The position numbers were made by a program, and so were the translations under genes. The notes beneath the pieces are model-generated. The model saw nothing but the letters and a program-made list of their open reading frames with translations, was not told the DNA's origin and did not search any database. A stretch of DNA of 44,161 nucleotides, from NCBI GenBank assembly GCA_030447945.1, contig JAUJNV010000008.1, forward strand, positions 1 through 44,161, read 5' to 3'. Each line of letters opens with the position of its first letter. Positions within the stretch are counted from its first letter, which is position 1. This DNA is from Fimbriimonas sp. Its GTDB lineage: Bacteria > Armatimonadota > Fimbriimonadia > Fimbriimonadales > Fimbriimonadaceae. This document shows, in pieces, positions 1 through 10,161 of this stretch.

Positions 1-79
1 AGTAATTGGAGTTATAGAGTGTGTTAGTATTTGATGTGGTGTGGTCTTGCCGGTTTGTGTGTGTGTCGTATCTTTGGTG

Positions 80-244
80 TTACTTTTGTGCTTTCTTTCG
101 GATCTCTCGAATGATGTCGCCGGTGAGCGCGTCGCGCAGGGCGACGGCTACACGCCCTGCGGGCGCAACAATCCGACGAGGGAGGTCTAGCAAGCCCCGG
201 TGCAGGCACGTCGCGAGGGCGGCGACCGAGGCGGACTCCCCCAC
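80..244 (-). CDS. Small hypothetical ORF downstream of the ECF membrane protein
   Basis: A 54-codon frame opens with GTG just past the stop codon of the 251-1804 gene and ends at TAA near base 80. Its C-terminal part reads RVAVALRDALTGDIIREIRKKAQK, a plausible soluble protein sequence, but I recognise no family. No clear ribosome binding site is visible. It could instead be the 3' remnant of a longer gene broken by frame changes, since other frames here are also open. The last 80 bases of the window edge are strikingly GT-rich and lower in GC than the rest and hold nothing I can name. Confidence 0.25.
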   Translation of the reverse strand: MGESASVAALATCLHRGLLDLPRRIVAPAGRVAVALRDALTGDIIREIRKKAQK

Positions 245-250
245 ACCCTA

Positions 251-1804
251 CTAGTTGTCGGGGCGGGAGAGGTAGTACATGGGCTCGTTCGCCACGAGCT
301 CGTAGAGCGTCTTGGCGATCTGCCGATCGAGATACACCACGCCGGGTCCCAGAAGGACCCCGAAAAGGAGGCCGGCGCAGCCTAAATATGAGCCGAACCT
401 GCGGAGCGTGAGGCCAAGCACGAAAGGTGAGGGCAGCCGCAGGGCCGTCGCCCACATCGGCACCACAAGCAACAGCAGCGCGAGAATAAGCCCCGCAAGG
501 CCGACGAAGAGGGTAGAGCCGCCGAAGTACTCCGGCGTTACGCCCAGCGACGGCAGCAGCCACTGGGCGGGCCAGGTAGCTCCTAGCAGGAACGCGCCGG
601 CGATAACGACGAAGGCTAAGGTGAGCGAGGCGAGGGTAAAGGAATACATGCACCCAAGGTCCGAGGGAGGAACTCGGCGGCCCCGCTTGGGACCGACGGC
701 GAGGAGGACAAGACAGACGCCGCAAGCCATCGCAGTGAGCCAGGCGCCGGTGATGGCGTACACGGCGATCCCGACGGCGATGCCGCTCGCCACCACAGGC
801 AGGAGGCCGAACTTCTCGTGACGGCTCAAGAAGGCGTCCACCAACCTGCCGCACAACCAGACCGCCCCACCGAATAGCGCCAAAAGCAGCAGGGCACTTA
901 CGGCGGACGATGTCACGACGGCGGCCAGAGAAAGCGCCCTAATCTCCTCCTCTTCGTCATCCTCGCCAGTGAGCGCACGCCACCCGTCGTTGTCACGAAA
1001 CGCCGCGTCGGCCCGCGCGGCTTCGTCCATCAGGTTGAGCCGCCGCAGGCCGTTGAGAAGCGTGTGTTGCGCCAGAATCAGCCTGCGCGGACTACGGTCG
1101 GTGGCGAGGTCGGGCGGATATGGCGCGAGCTCGATGATGTTGGCGCCGTACTGGCCGACGTGGAGCGAGCGGGAGCCGTTCCTCAGGAGGAGCCCGTTCA
1201 AGAGCGTAGCGAAGCGGAGCCGGAGGCCGCGTTCGCTCTCCGTGTCGATCTTGCGCACGAGGGAGCGCGCGTAGTCCTGGATGAGCCTTGCGCAGGCGTC
1301 CGATCGGTCGTAGTAGACGAGACCGAGCTGCCACGCCTGGTTAGCACCCGCTTCGGCCGCGATCTTCGACTGGGCGAGGAGCAGACGCGCCGACTGGTAG
1401 TCGTTCCATCCGGCGCAATGGGCGGCCCTGATCCACTCGGCTTCCGCCTCGGCACCGCGACCGGCCTTTGCGAGCAGGGCCGCCCGCATCTGACCGGGAA
1501 ACGCGTTGTCCGGCTCCCGCCGTGCCGCGGCTTTCGCGATGCGAAGGACGCTGTCGACTTCTTTCGCCGTGAGCGGCTTCCGGGCCAGCGTCCGCTCGGC
1601 GGCGGTTTGAAGCCACTGGCTTACCGCAACCATGTGGCTGGGCGGAGGCAGGGATGTTGAGGTAGGGTCGACCGCAATCGCCCGCTGGCTCGCCTCGCGG
1701 GCCATGAAGACGCTCAGTGCGTAGGGGCGGGAAACGGGATGTGCGGCCAAAGTGACGGCGGAGCCCAAGAGGGCGCCCAACGCGATCCGGCCCGCCGGGC
1801 TCAT
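251..1804 (-). CDS. Membrane protein encoded third in the ECF sigma operon
   Basis: 517-residue protein of unknown function. The start is ATG at 1804, inside an ATGA overlap with the anti-sigma stop; a longer upstream reading frame is only a shadow of that gene. An N-terminal hydrophobic stretch (about residues 6-22) looks like a signal or anchor. Residues about 70-300 are hydrophilic and alpha-helical, with alanine-rich paired helices (AALLAKAGRGAEAEAEW) like TPR repeats. An acidic patch (EDDEEEE) precedes a C-terminal half with about five or six membrane segments. The overlap with sigma and anti-sigma genes implies translational coupling and suggests it is a product of, or accessory to, that signalling pathway. 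This role is inference. Confidence 0.75.
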   Translation of the reverse strand: MSPAGRIALGALLGSAVTLAAHPVSRPYALSVFMAREASQRAIAVDPTSTSLPPPSHMVAVSQWLQTAAERTLARKPLTAKEVDSVLRIAKAAARREPDNAFPGQMRAALLAKAGRGAEAEAEWIRAAHCAGWNDYQSARLLLAQSKIAAEAGANQAWQLGLVYYDRSDACARLIQDYARSLVRKIDTESERGLRLRFATLLNGLLLRNGSRSLHVGQYGANIIELAPYPPDLATDRSPRRLILAQHTLLNGLRRLNLMDEAARADAAFRDNDGWRALTGEDDEEEEIRALSLAAVVTSSAVSALLLLALFGGAVWLCGRLVDAFLSRHEKFGLLPVVASGIAVGIAVYAITGAWLTAMACGVCLVLLAVGPKRGRRVPPSDLGCMYSFTLASLTLAFVVIAGAFLLGATWPAQWLLPSLGVTPEYFGGSTLFVGLAGLILALLLLVVPMWATALRLPSPFVLGLTLRRFGSYLGCAGLLFGVLLGPGVVYLDRQIAKTLYELVANEPMYYLSRPDN

Positions 1805-2244
1805 CGCAAGATCGGCACGTCGCGGTCCAGCTCGAGGCTTTGACGTACAGCGGGTTCCGCTACGCGCCGGGCTTCCGCCCGGGGGAGGCTGAGCGGCTTC
1901 AAGTCCGCGGGGCGAGCGATCATCTGCAGAGCCGCGATGAGCGCCAGGCACGCGGCGCCGGCGCCCATTAGAGCGGGCGTCCAGTAGACCATGCCGTCCC
2001 GGACTGCCTGAACCCGCGCCATGCGGGCGACGCGGTCGTCGAAGTGCGGCGCTACCTGGGGCTCGAGGGCCGCGGACCGCAGCATGTTCAACGCCATAGC
2101 CGAGCTGCGCTCGCTGCGTCGGCACGGCTCGCAGGCGTTGCGGTGGCGGTCGAGGAACTTCTCCTCGGCCGGCTTCAGGTCACGGTCGTCGCGCTCGTCG
2201 ACGAGCCACAAAAACCGTCGACAGGAAGGGTACCGAAAGTTCAC
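1801..2244 (-). CDS. Zinc-finger anti-sigma factor (ZAS type)
   Basis: 147-residue single-pass membrane protein. The N-terminal domain carries H34-x3-C38-x2-C41 (HRNACEPC), the core of the zinc-binding anti-sigma fold that clamps ECF sigma factors at the inner face of the membrane. A hydrophobic segment follows at about residues 88-108, then a short extracytoplasmic tail. The start is GTG at 2244, overlapping the sigma stop as GTGA. Its stop overlaps the next ATG as ATGA, so all three genes are translationally coupled. By family knowledge it should hold the upstream sigma factor inactive until a signal triggers release or proteolysis. The identity of the signal is not visible. Confidence 0.8.
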   Translation of the reverse strand: MNFRYPSCRRFLWLVDERDDRDLKPAEEKFLDRHRNACEPCRRSERSSAMALNMLRSAALEPQVAPHFDDRVARMARVQAVRDGMVYWTPALMGAGAACLALIAALQMIARPADLKPLSLPRAEARRVAEPAVRQSLELDRDVPILR

Positions 2245-2816
2245 TCGCCCACCGCCTCAAGCCACAGCTTCCGAAAGCGCTCCCTCGCCGTGTGTAAGCG
2301 AGAGCGGACGGTTCCGATGGGAACGCGCATAGCTTCTGCGACTTCTTCGTAGCTCAGCTGTTCCATCTCCCTCAGCACAAGCGTTGCGCGGAGGTCGGGC
2401 GGGAGCTGCGCCAGCAGCTTTTCGATCACGACCCGATTCTCGACGGCTCCGCCCTGGTGCGGCTCCGCCTTGTCGAACTCCACGACCTCCGCCCGCTTCA
2501 GCCGCAGACGGTCCATGCAGAGCCGCACGCAGATCCGGTAGAGGTAGCCGGAGAACGCGCGGTCATCTCGCAGCTTGGCGATCTCACGGAACGCCTTTAA
2601 AAAGGCTTCTTGGGAAACATCCTCGGCCTCATGACGATCACGCAGCAGGTTCGTTGCCGTCCGCACCAGCCGGTTTCGGTGCCGCGCGATCAGGCAGCCC
2701 AGGGCGACTTGATCGCCCTCGCGACACCGCGCCACCCACTGCCTTTCAAGGGCTGGGTCCACTGCCGGGGCGGTGGTGACGGTGGCGTCGAACATGGCGG
2801 TCGGTGCGAGGCTCAT
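2241..2816 (-). CDS. ECF-family RNA polymerase sigma factor
   Basis: 191-residue sigma-70 family protein of the extracytoplasmic function group. Region 2 spans about residues 35-105, with the typical DVSQEAFLKAF segment and the 2.4 area SGYLYRICVRLCMDRLR. Region 4 is at about 130-185, with the helix-turn-helix LSYEEVAEAMRVPIGTVRSRLHTAR. There is no region 1 or 3, as expected. ATG at 2816 is used, and a second Met eight residues in is possible. It is first in a three-gene overlapped operon with its anti-sigma. Such genes often drive their own promoter, but I see no clear -35/-10 pair in the 80-base gap upstream. Confidence 0.93.
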   Translation of the reverse strand: MSLAPTAMFDATVTTAPAVDPALERQWVARCREGDQVALGCLIARHRNRLVRTATNLLRDRHEAEDVSQEAFLKAFREIAKLRDDRAFSGYLYRICVRLCMDRLRLKRAEVVEFDKAEPHQGGAVENRVVIEKLLAQLPPDLRATLVLREMEQLSYEEVAEAMRVPIGTVRSRLHTARERFRKLWLEAVGE

Positions 2817-2897
2817 GGGTCAGTGTACACGACGGGACCAAGACCCACTGAGTTCGAGACCGGGTAAGGGTCACTCGCAGCGGTAAACTCTCTCCCC

Positions 2898-4470
2898 ATG
2901 CCCGTCCTGTGGACCGCCCCGCCGCCTCCTCAAGACGGAACGCCGCCGCTGGCCTTCCAGCGCATCGATCAAGACCTGGAGGTTGCGGCGGAGACTTGGA
3001 GCTACGACCGCACGACGGGAATCTGGGAATTCACCGGGCGTTGTGGCCCGGTTCGGCGTCACGACAATCCAAACGGAGCACCTGATCGTGAGGACGGCGG
3101 AGGCCGACCAGAGCGCGACCGCCGAGGGAACGGTCCTGCTGACAGACCCTGAAGGGACGGTCCAGGCCGACCGGCTCGAGTTCGTGTGGAAGCCCGGCCT
3201 CCAAGCGCGGTACGGCCGAAAATGCCGTGATCAGAATCGCCGGTGTGACGCTTAAGGCTAGGCAGACCGACATCACGCCCGAGCGGTGGGAGCTGACGGA
3301 CGTGTACGGCACCAGCTGCGAATACAAGGCCGCTTTACGCCGTCAGCACGCCCAAGGTCATCGTTTACCCGGGCAAGCGGGGGACCGTCGAACGGCCCCG
3401 GCTCTCTATCCTGGGCATCGACCTGCCGGCTCTCCCGAGCCGGAGCTTCAACCTCGACCCCCGCACACAGGGCATCCGCTTGCCGGGGCCGGTGTACCGG
3501 CAGGACGAGGGACTGGGAGTCACCTGGGACGCGGGAACCCTCGTGGACGATCGCACCGGAGTCACCGCCGGCCTCTCGTCCTTTCCGGGATCGCTGCCGG
3601 GCTACTTCCTGCAGATGACCCGCAGCGCGGTCCCCGCCGCCCAGGCGCAGCAGCTTATCGCCCCGCGATCCGAGCTGCGGGAGCGATTCACGCACGGCTA
3701 CTTCGACAATATCCTCCGAGAAGACCCGAGGGGGAAGCAAGCGACCTGCGGGAGCCCCGGCAGTCGCTCAGTATCGGCCTGTTCTGGCATCAAGGGGCGA
3801 GTGCGGTGCCGACGGACAGGACCTTCAGCAAGCCCCTGGAGTTCGTCGCCGAGCGCGGCGGTCAACTTGGCAACGCGGGCCTTCTTGCGCAGTTCCGTCT
3901 CCAGAACATTCACGAGGAGCAGGGGCCGAGCGCGACGAGAGCCGTGGCGGGCGCATCGCTCGGCCTTCCCCCTTTGAAGTTGAGCCCTTGGCTGCACGGC
4001 CTGGTGCGCTTCGATGGCGCGGGCCACGTCGGCACCGGTGGCTCCTACGGGTGGGCGCGAGCGCAGATCGGAGCTGTGGTCCGGCCGACACCGTGGCTGA
4101 CGCTGGGCGCGGCGTACATCGGGTCCGTCGAGGGGGAACGCCGGACTTTTCCGTCGACCGCCTCTACGCGACGAACGGCTATCACCTTCGGGGCGACCTC
4201 AACTTGGGCCCCACCCAGATCAGCTACCTGCTGAAGTACGACCGGGGGCGGGGCAACTACGACCGCCAGTACATCATCTCGCAGGTCGTGGGATGTCTAG
4301 AGCCGTACGTGCTTTACCGTAAGTTCCCGGACGACTACAAGATCGGGGTGCGGCTGCGAATCGATCGTTTCCTGAGGATGCTTTCGAGCCGAGAGTTCAA
4401 GCGGAGACGGCCCGCTCAACCGGTGGAAAGCAAGACATCGGCTCCGATACCTTCCTCGCCTAGCGGATAG
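2898..4470 (+). CDS. LptD/OstA-like outer-membrane protein, broken by frame changes
   Basis: Reading across frames gives one protein of about 520 residues. The N-terminal part (2898-3330) alternates short beta-rich stretches (HLIVRTAEADQSATAEG, VQADRLEF, GVTLKARQTDITPERWEL) typical of the OstA/LptA jelly-roll. The middle (SILGIDLPALPSRSFNLDP) and the rest look like a beta-barrel ending near YVLYRKFPDDYKIGVRLRID. LptD inserts LPS into the outer leaflet, but an LptD-like protein in a deep-branching diderm could serve another envelope lipid. The path uses frame 3, then 1, 2, 3, 2 and 1, with changes near 3040, 3220, 3330, 3755 and 4140. Because neighbours are similarly broken, I favour sequence error over pseudogene. 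It is divergent from the ECF operon. Confidence 0.6.
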
Positions 4471-5947
4471 GCACGGTGAAGGAGAAGGTGCTCCCCTCCC
4501 CAAGTTCGCTCTCCACCCAGATGCGTCCGCCGTGGGCCTCGACGGCCATCCGGCAGAAAGTCAGGCCGAGTCCGGTGGAATTTCGCTTGCCCGCCTTCCT
4601 CGTCTCGACCTGGCCGAACTTGTCGAAGATCCGGTCGAAGGCGTCCTGGGGGATTCCCTCGCCGCTGTGCTCCACGCTGAACAAAAGCTCGTTGCCGCCC
4701 TTCACCGCGATGCGGATCGACCCGTTGGGGGGCGTAAACTTGATCGCGTTGCCCAGAAGGTTCACAAGGGTCCGGCGCAGCTTATCGCGATCGGCCGCGA
4801 GCGGGGGCAGATCCTCGTCAACCTCGCGCGTCATCACCAAGCCCTTTTCCTCGGCGAGCGGCTCGACCTGAGCGAGCGCCTCATCCACGAGGCCAGGCGG
4901 ATGCACCGTCTCGTACTGCAGAGCGAGCGTTCCGGACTCCATCTTGGAGATATCGAGGAGATCGTTGATCATCCCGAGGAGCGTGTGCCCTCCCTCCAGC
5001 GCGAAGCCGTAAATCTCGCGCTGGTCGCCGTGAAGCTCAACCATCGCTTCCAGCGTCTGGAGGCTGGAGATGATCGACGTCAGGGGAGTGCGGAGATCGT
5101 GGACGATCATATGCATGAGGTCGTCGCGGAGGGTCTCGAGGTCTTTCAGCCGCTGATAGCTCGCCTCGATTTGGCGCAGGAAAAGCTGCTCCTGGTCATG
5201 GAGCCGCTTCCGCTCAAGGACCGCGCTGATCCTTGCCCGCAGGATGGCGGCCTCGAACGGCTTGGTGATGTAGTCTTCCGCGCCCAGCTCAAGGCACCGC
5301 ACCACGGCATCCATCCCACCCACGGCAGAGAGCACCACGACCGGCACGTTGCGGAGCTTCTCATCCGCCTTGATCCGCTGGAGGACGTCGAGGCCGTTCA
5401 TGTCTCCCATCAGGATGTCCATCAGGACGAGATCCGGCGGCTCCGTCGCCATCGCCTCCAGAGCCTCGATTCCTCCCGTCGCGGTGGAGACCCGGTAGCC
5501 GTCCCGCTCCAGCAGCCGGACGAGGATCTCCCGATTAGCCTCTTGATCGTCCACAGCGAGGATGGTGCCGCGCCCTTGAGGGGGGAGGGCTTGGCCGTGA
5601 TCCGGATGGAGGCTCCCTTCCGGCAGGCCGACGCGGTGCAGATGGGCGGTTACGGCGGGAGCATTCAGAGCCGCCGATGCGGCGGAGGGCGCTTCCAGGC
5701 TGTCTTCGATCAAGTCCAGCAAGTCGCGTCCCGCCCTCTGAATGCGCCGCAGATCCTGTTCCGGATTCTGCAGCGGGCCATCTTGGGCGTCCTCGATAAG
5801 AAGCTCGGCGTAGCCGATGATCTGGTTGATCGGCGTCCGGAGAGCGTGCCGCAAGCTGCGCGCACCGGGGCTGACGGAGCTCGTGCCGGGTTTCAGCACG
5901 GAGCCCGGACCGTCCTCGGCGAGAAGCGACTCAGACTCTTCAGGCAT
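4460..5947 (-). CDS. Hybrid histidine kinase with order HisKA-REC-HisKA-HATPase
   Basis: 495-residue soluble kinase without membrane segments. Residues 31-85 resemble a dimerisation/phosphoacceptor helix pair, with H34 in SLRHALRTPINQIIGYAE. A receiver domain at about 127-245 has acidic residues D133/D134, phospho-acceptor D177 (LVLMDILMGD) and K229 (TKPFEA). A short coiled linker leads to a second HisKA with H283 (MIVHDLRTPLTSI). The HATPase follows, with N box LVNLLGNAIKFTPPNG, a GEGIPQDAFDRIFDKF segment and G box STGLGLTF. It starts 8 nt inside the preceding response-regulator gene, so the two are co-translated. The extra N-terminal H box ahead of the receiver is unusual. Input signal unknown. 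Confidence 0.92.
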   Translation of the reverse strand: MPEESESLLAEDGPGSVLKPGTSSVSPGARSLRHALRTPINQIIGYAELLIEDAQDGPLQNPEQDLRRIQRAGRDLLDLIEDSLEAPSAASAALNAPAVTAHLHRVGLPEGSLHPDHGQALPPQGRGTILAVDDQEANREILVRLLERDGYRVSTATGGIEALEAMATEPPDLVLMDILMGDMNGLDVLQRIKADEKLRNVPVVVLSAVGGMDAVVRCLELGAEDYITKPFEAAILRARISAVLERKRLHDQEQLFLRQIEASYQRLKDLETLRDDLMHMIVHDLRTPLTSIISSLQTLEAMVELHGDQREIYGFALEGGHTLLGMINDLLDISKMESGTLALQYETVHPPGLVDEALAQVEPLAEEKGLVMTREVDEDLPPLAADRDKLRRTLVNLLGNAIKFTPPNGSIRIAVKGGNELLFSVEHSGEGIPQDAFDRIFDKFGQVETRKAGKRNSTGLGLTFCRMAVEAHGGRIWVESELGEGSTFSFTVPIR

Positions 5948-6317
5948 GGGGCGTTTTAGGCATCAGCGCCTCGATCTTGGCGAGCAGACGGAGTAATTCG
6001 ACCGGCTTGGTGTCGTAGTCGTCGCAGCCCGCGGCGAGGGCTTTCTCCCGATCGCCGGCCATTGCGTGGGCTGTTAAGGCGAGGACCGGAATCCGGGAAG
6101 TTTCGGGGAGTGACTTGATGATGCTCGTGGCCTCCCAGCCGTCCATAACCGGCAAGCTCATGTCCATGAGGATGAGGCTGGGCATCTCTCGCATGGCCAT
6201 AGCGATGGCTTCCTCCCCGTCTACGGCGATGACGACCTTGAAGCCGCGGCGCTCCAGGCGACGGGACAGCATGTCCCGATTGGCCTCGTTGTCCTCGACC
6301 AGAAGGAGCTTAGTCAT
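5940..6317 (-). CDS. Single-domain response regulator
   Basis: 125-residue stand-alone receiver domain. Conserved acidic pair E-D in LLLVEDNEAN (residues 4-13), phospho-acceptor Asp in LILMDMSLPVMDGWE, Thr in LALTAHAM, and Lys in DDYDTKPVEL are all present. It has no output domain, so it likely passes phosphate to or from the overlapping kinase gene, or acts by protein contact. The start chosen is ATG at 6317, because the upstream extension of the frame has no domain content. It is first in a two-gene operon with the 4460-5947 kinase. Confidence 0.92.
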   Translation of the reverse strand: MTKLLLVEDNEANRDMLSRRLERRGFKVVIAVDGEEAIAMAMREMPSLILMDMSLPVMDGWEATSIIKSLPETSRIPVLALTAHAMAGDREKALAAGCDDYDTKPVELLRLLAKIEALMPKTPHA

Positions 6318-6625
6318 AGGAAAAGAGCCCCGTGAAGTTCGGATGTAGAGGAGATGCGGCCATACGGCCCCGTTCCGGGCAACGACTCCTCTGCCGCTGC
6401 CGCGGAGCAGGATTCGCACCACCCCCAGGCATTGCGGTGAAGTCGATTTTGCGGCTGTCCATCGCCTAACTTCCATTAGACGACGGAATGGCCCTTCGTG
6501 TTTTGGGGAGACGACGGGCCTCTTCGGGTGTGGAAAGCTGTGCGGCGAAGTGCAGGGGCCAGCCGTCAGAATAGAGGCGGCCCCCGCTCCCCCTGGCGGG
6601 GGTCTTCTCGGCCCCGAGCCCGCCT
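6318..6625. other. Divergent intergenic region, response regulator / dnaE
   Basis: 308 bases between divergently transcribed genes. Open frames here are short and biased like non-coding shadow. A short GC-rich stem (CCCCGC near 6587 against GCGGGG near 6596) lies shortly before the dnaE start. I could not identify convincing -35/-10 pairs for either gene, though both promoters should lie here. Confidence 0.4.
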
Positions 6626-9600
6626 ATGTGCAAGTCGTTCTGCCACCTCCACAACCACACGGAGTACTCCTTGCTCGACGGGGCGAACCGGATCCCGGAG
6701 ATGGTCGCGCGGGCAAAGGAGATGGGAATGGACTCGCTGGCCATCTCCGACCATGGCGTGATGTTCGGCGTCATGGAGTTTTTCTGGGAGTGCAAGAAGC
6801 AGAGCATTAAACCGTTGCTCGGGGTCGAGGCCTACGTCGCGCCCCAGGGGATCCACAAGCGAGGCGGCCGGGCGGATAACGAACAGTTCCACCTGCTGCT
6901 GCTCGCCAAGGACCTGGAGGGATACAAGAACCTCAGCCGCCTCTCGACGATCGCCGCGCTGGAGGGCTACTACTACAAGCCGCGCATCGACCACGAACTT
7001 CTGCGCAAGCACAGCCAGGGCATCATCGGCACCAGCGCCTGTCTCGGCAGCGAGGTCTGCCAGGAGCTGATGAAGGGTAACTACGAGCGGGCGCAATACA
7101 TCGCGGGGATGTACTCCGAGATCTTTGGGGAAGGGAACTACTTCATCGAGCTCCAGGACCACCGGCTTCCCGAGCAGGCGGCGATCAAGGACGATCTGCT
7201 CAAGATCTCCCGCCAGCTGAACCTTCCCTGATCGCCACGAACGACGCCCACTACCTGTGCAAGGGGACGCGCAGCCCCACGACGTCCTTCTCTGCATCCA
7301 GACCGGCGAGCTCGTGGCGAACGAGAAGCGGATGAAGTTCGCCACGGACGAGTTTTATCTTAAGTCCCAGCAGGAGATGTCCGCTCTGTTCGCTGACACG
7401 CCCGAGGCGCTGGAAAACACGGCGATGGTAGCCGCGATGTGCAACGTGGAGCTGGACAAGCAGCGCGCGCCAATGCCGCAGCCCGACGTCCCCGAGGGGA
7501 TGACGAGCAAGCGGTACCTGCGGCACCTCGCCGAAAAGGGACTGAAGGAGCGCTCGAAGGAGCCCGAGGCAGCTTTGGCGCGCCTCAACTACGAGTTGGA
7601 GGTTATCGAGAAAACGGGCTTTGAGGACTACTTCCTGCTCGTGAAGGAGTTCGCCCAGGCCACCCGCGACCGAGGGATCTACTTTCGGGTGTCAGGGTTC
7701 CGCGGCCGGCTCGCTCGTGTCGTACACGATCGGGATCACCGACGTGGACCCGATTGAATACGATTTGACCTTCGAGCGGTTTCTGAACCCCGAGAGGATC
7801 TCCATGCCGGACATCGACATGGATTTCGAGGACGCGCGGCGTGACGAGATCATCCAGTGGGTGACCGAGAAGTACGGCAAGGACAAGGTCGCGCAGATTG
7901 TGACCTTTGGGACCCTTGGCGCGAAGGCGGCCATCAAGGACTGCGGGCGCGTCCAGGGCTACACCCTGCAGGAAACGGACCGCCTCTGCAAGACGATCCC
8001 GACGCTCCCCGGCTGGAGCATCGACCGTGCCTACAAGGAGATCGCGGAGTTCCGCTCGATGGTCGATGGCGACCCAAGGCTGAAGAGCCTGGTGGAGACC
8101 GCCAAGTCCGTGGAGGGGATCTCGCGCCACGCGGGCGTCCACGCGGCAGGGATCGTCATCAGCCGCGAGCCACTCGTCGAGTACGTGCCACTTTACCGAG
8201 GGAACGACGGGCAGGCCATTACCGCGTTCGAGATGGGCATTCTCGAGAAGATGGGTCTGCTGAAGATGGATTTTCTGGGCCTGTCGAACCTGACGGTGCT
8301 CGCGAAGTGCGTCGCGAACATCAAGCGAACCCGGGGGACCGACGTTAACATCCAGAACATCCCCGAGGACGATGCCAAGACGTTCGACCTCATCGGACGC
8401 GGCGAGACGACGGGAATCTTCCAGCTAGAGGGCGGCGGCATGACCCGCTGGGTGCAGCAGCTCAAGCCGAACACCATCCGGGAGCTCGCGGCGATGATCG
8501 CGCTCTACCGTCCTGGGCCGATGGAGCACATTCCCCGCTTTATCGACACCAAGTACGGCCGCCTGAAGGCGCAGTACCTGGACGAGCGGATGCGGCCCAT
8601 CCTGGAGGAGACGTACGGGATCATCGTCTACCAGGACCAGGTGCTTAAGCTCGTTCAGGCCATCGCCGGCTTCAGCCTCGGCAAGGCGGATATTCTTCGC
8701 CGCGCCATGGGGAAGAAGGACGCCAAGGCGATGGCGAATATGAAAGTGGAGTTCCAGGACGGCACCACCGCCGCGGGGATCGACATCGAGGCCTCGGACA
8801 AGATCTGGGAACTGCTCCTTCCGTTCGCCGGATACGCCTTCAACAAGGCCCACGCGGTGTGCTACTCCATCCTCGCCTACCAAACGGCGTACCTGAAGGC
8901 GAACTTCCCGGTGGAGTACATGGCGGCTCTGCTCGCCGTGTACCGTTCGAAGGAGGATAAGGTCACGAACTTTATCGAGGAGTGCCGGCGGCAGAAGATC
9001 CCCGTGCTGCAGCCGGACGTGAACTGCTCGCTCGCCGACTTTTCCATCGAGACCTTAGCTAGTGAGAAGTCGTTGCCGGGGGCGGCCGCGATTCGCTTCG
9101 GGATGGCCGCGATCAAGGGAGTGGGCGAGGGGGTCGTCGAGGCAATCATTAAAGAGCGGGAGGAGGCCGGACCGTTCCGTCACCTGTACGAGTTCTGCGA
9201 CCGCGCGCGGCCCCTTGGCGTCAACCGGATGGCCCTCGAGGCGCTGATCCGAGGAGGGGCGCTGGACGGCATCGACCGCAACCGACGCAAGCTTCTGGAC
9301 ACCGTGGAAGGGGCTCTCGCCTACGCCGAGTCCCAGAACCGCTCGCGGCTCGCCGGCCAGGACTCCCTCTTCGAGGGGGACAGCAAGACGACCCAGGTGG
9401 CGTATCCGGTCCTGCCCGATACGGAGATGCCGACCAGGAGCGAGAACCTGGCGATGGAGAAGGAGGTGCTCGGCATCTACGTCTCGGACCACCCGCTGCG
9501 CGGACACGAACGTATGATCGCGCAGAGCGCGAGCCACACCTGCGGACTCGTTTCGGAGCTTGAGGAGAACACGTTCGTGCGACTCGCCGGCGTCATCGCC

Positions 9601-10155
9601 GCCTTTCGCACCATCGTCACCAAAGCGAAGGGCGAGAAGATGGCTTCGCTGGTCTTGGAGGACTTCAGCGGGCAGGTGGGCCTCATCGCATTTCCCGCGA
9701 CCTACGCCAAGCTCAAGGACGCCCTCATCAAGGACACCGTCGTCACCGCGGCGGGTTACGTCATGTTTCGGGAGATGCGAGGCGAGAGAAGCGTCGAAAT
9801 CCGCCTGGAGGAGGTCAAGCCGCTGGAGCCCACCCTCGAGCTCGGATACACCGGAGGTGGGGGCGCGGCCGGAACCGTGCGGCTCTCCATCTGGCGAGCG
9901 ACTGAAAAGCAGATGCACCGTCTCCGGCAGCTCGTCGAGGCTCACCCGGGCGACTACGAGATGGTCATCCAGATCATGCACCCCGGGGGCATGGTTCCGA
10001 TCTTCCTCACGCACCATGTCAATCCTACGGAAGTCTTCAGAAAGGCGGCTTGCGAAGGGCTGGCGCGGTGCGAGATGGAGGTCGAGCATGGGGAGGATGG
10101 CCCGGGAAAAGTCCCACGGGCGATGGAAAGGCCACCTGAGCGCGTACCGGTATAG
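6626..10155 (+). CDS. dnaE: DNA polymerase III alpha subunit, with three frame changes
   Basis: Replicative polymerase catalytic subunit, about 1,175 residues once frames are joined, normal for DnaE. The N-terminal PHP domain begins FCHLHNHTEYSLLDGAN. The palm holds the catalytic Asp pair in SMPDIDMDFEDAR, followed by the thumb/finger region. The helix-hairpin-helix region around 9060-9300 and a C-terminal OB fold (FVRLAGVIAAFRTI) are present. The frame breaks near 7230 (before IATNDAHYL), near 7264 (before DAQPHDVLLC) and near 7695-7705 (inside FRVSGSAAGSLVSY). Each lies in a highly conserved stretch and each is a single-base change, so an assembly error is far likelier than a split gene. 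From 7717 on, 812 residues are uninterrupted. It ends 6 nt before the next gene. Confidence 0.93.
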
Positions 10156-10161
10156 AGAGCT

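Noticed and set aside
4532..5959. 475-residue plus-strand ORF opposite the kinase
   Set aside because: It is the exact antisense of a well-conserved histidine kinase. The composition (many His, Arg, Leu) is typical of a GC-rich shadow frame.
7690..7710. Programmed ribosomal frameshift in dnaE
   Set aside because: No slippery heptamer with a downstream stem was seen, and unrelated neighbouring genes show the same kind of breaks.
7200..7720. Split dnaE as in cyanobacterial intein-joined DnaE
   Set aside because: No intein motifs (Cys at splice start, His-Asn end) and no missing DNA between the parts. The breaks are single-base frame changes inside conserved stretches.
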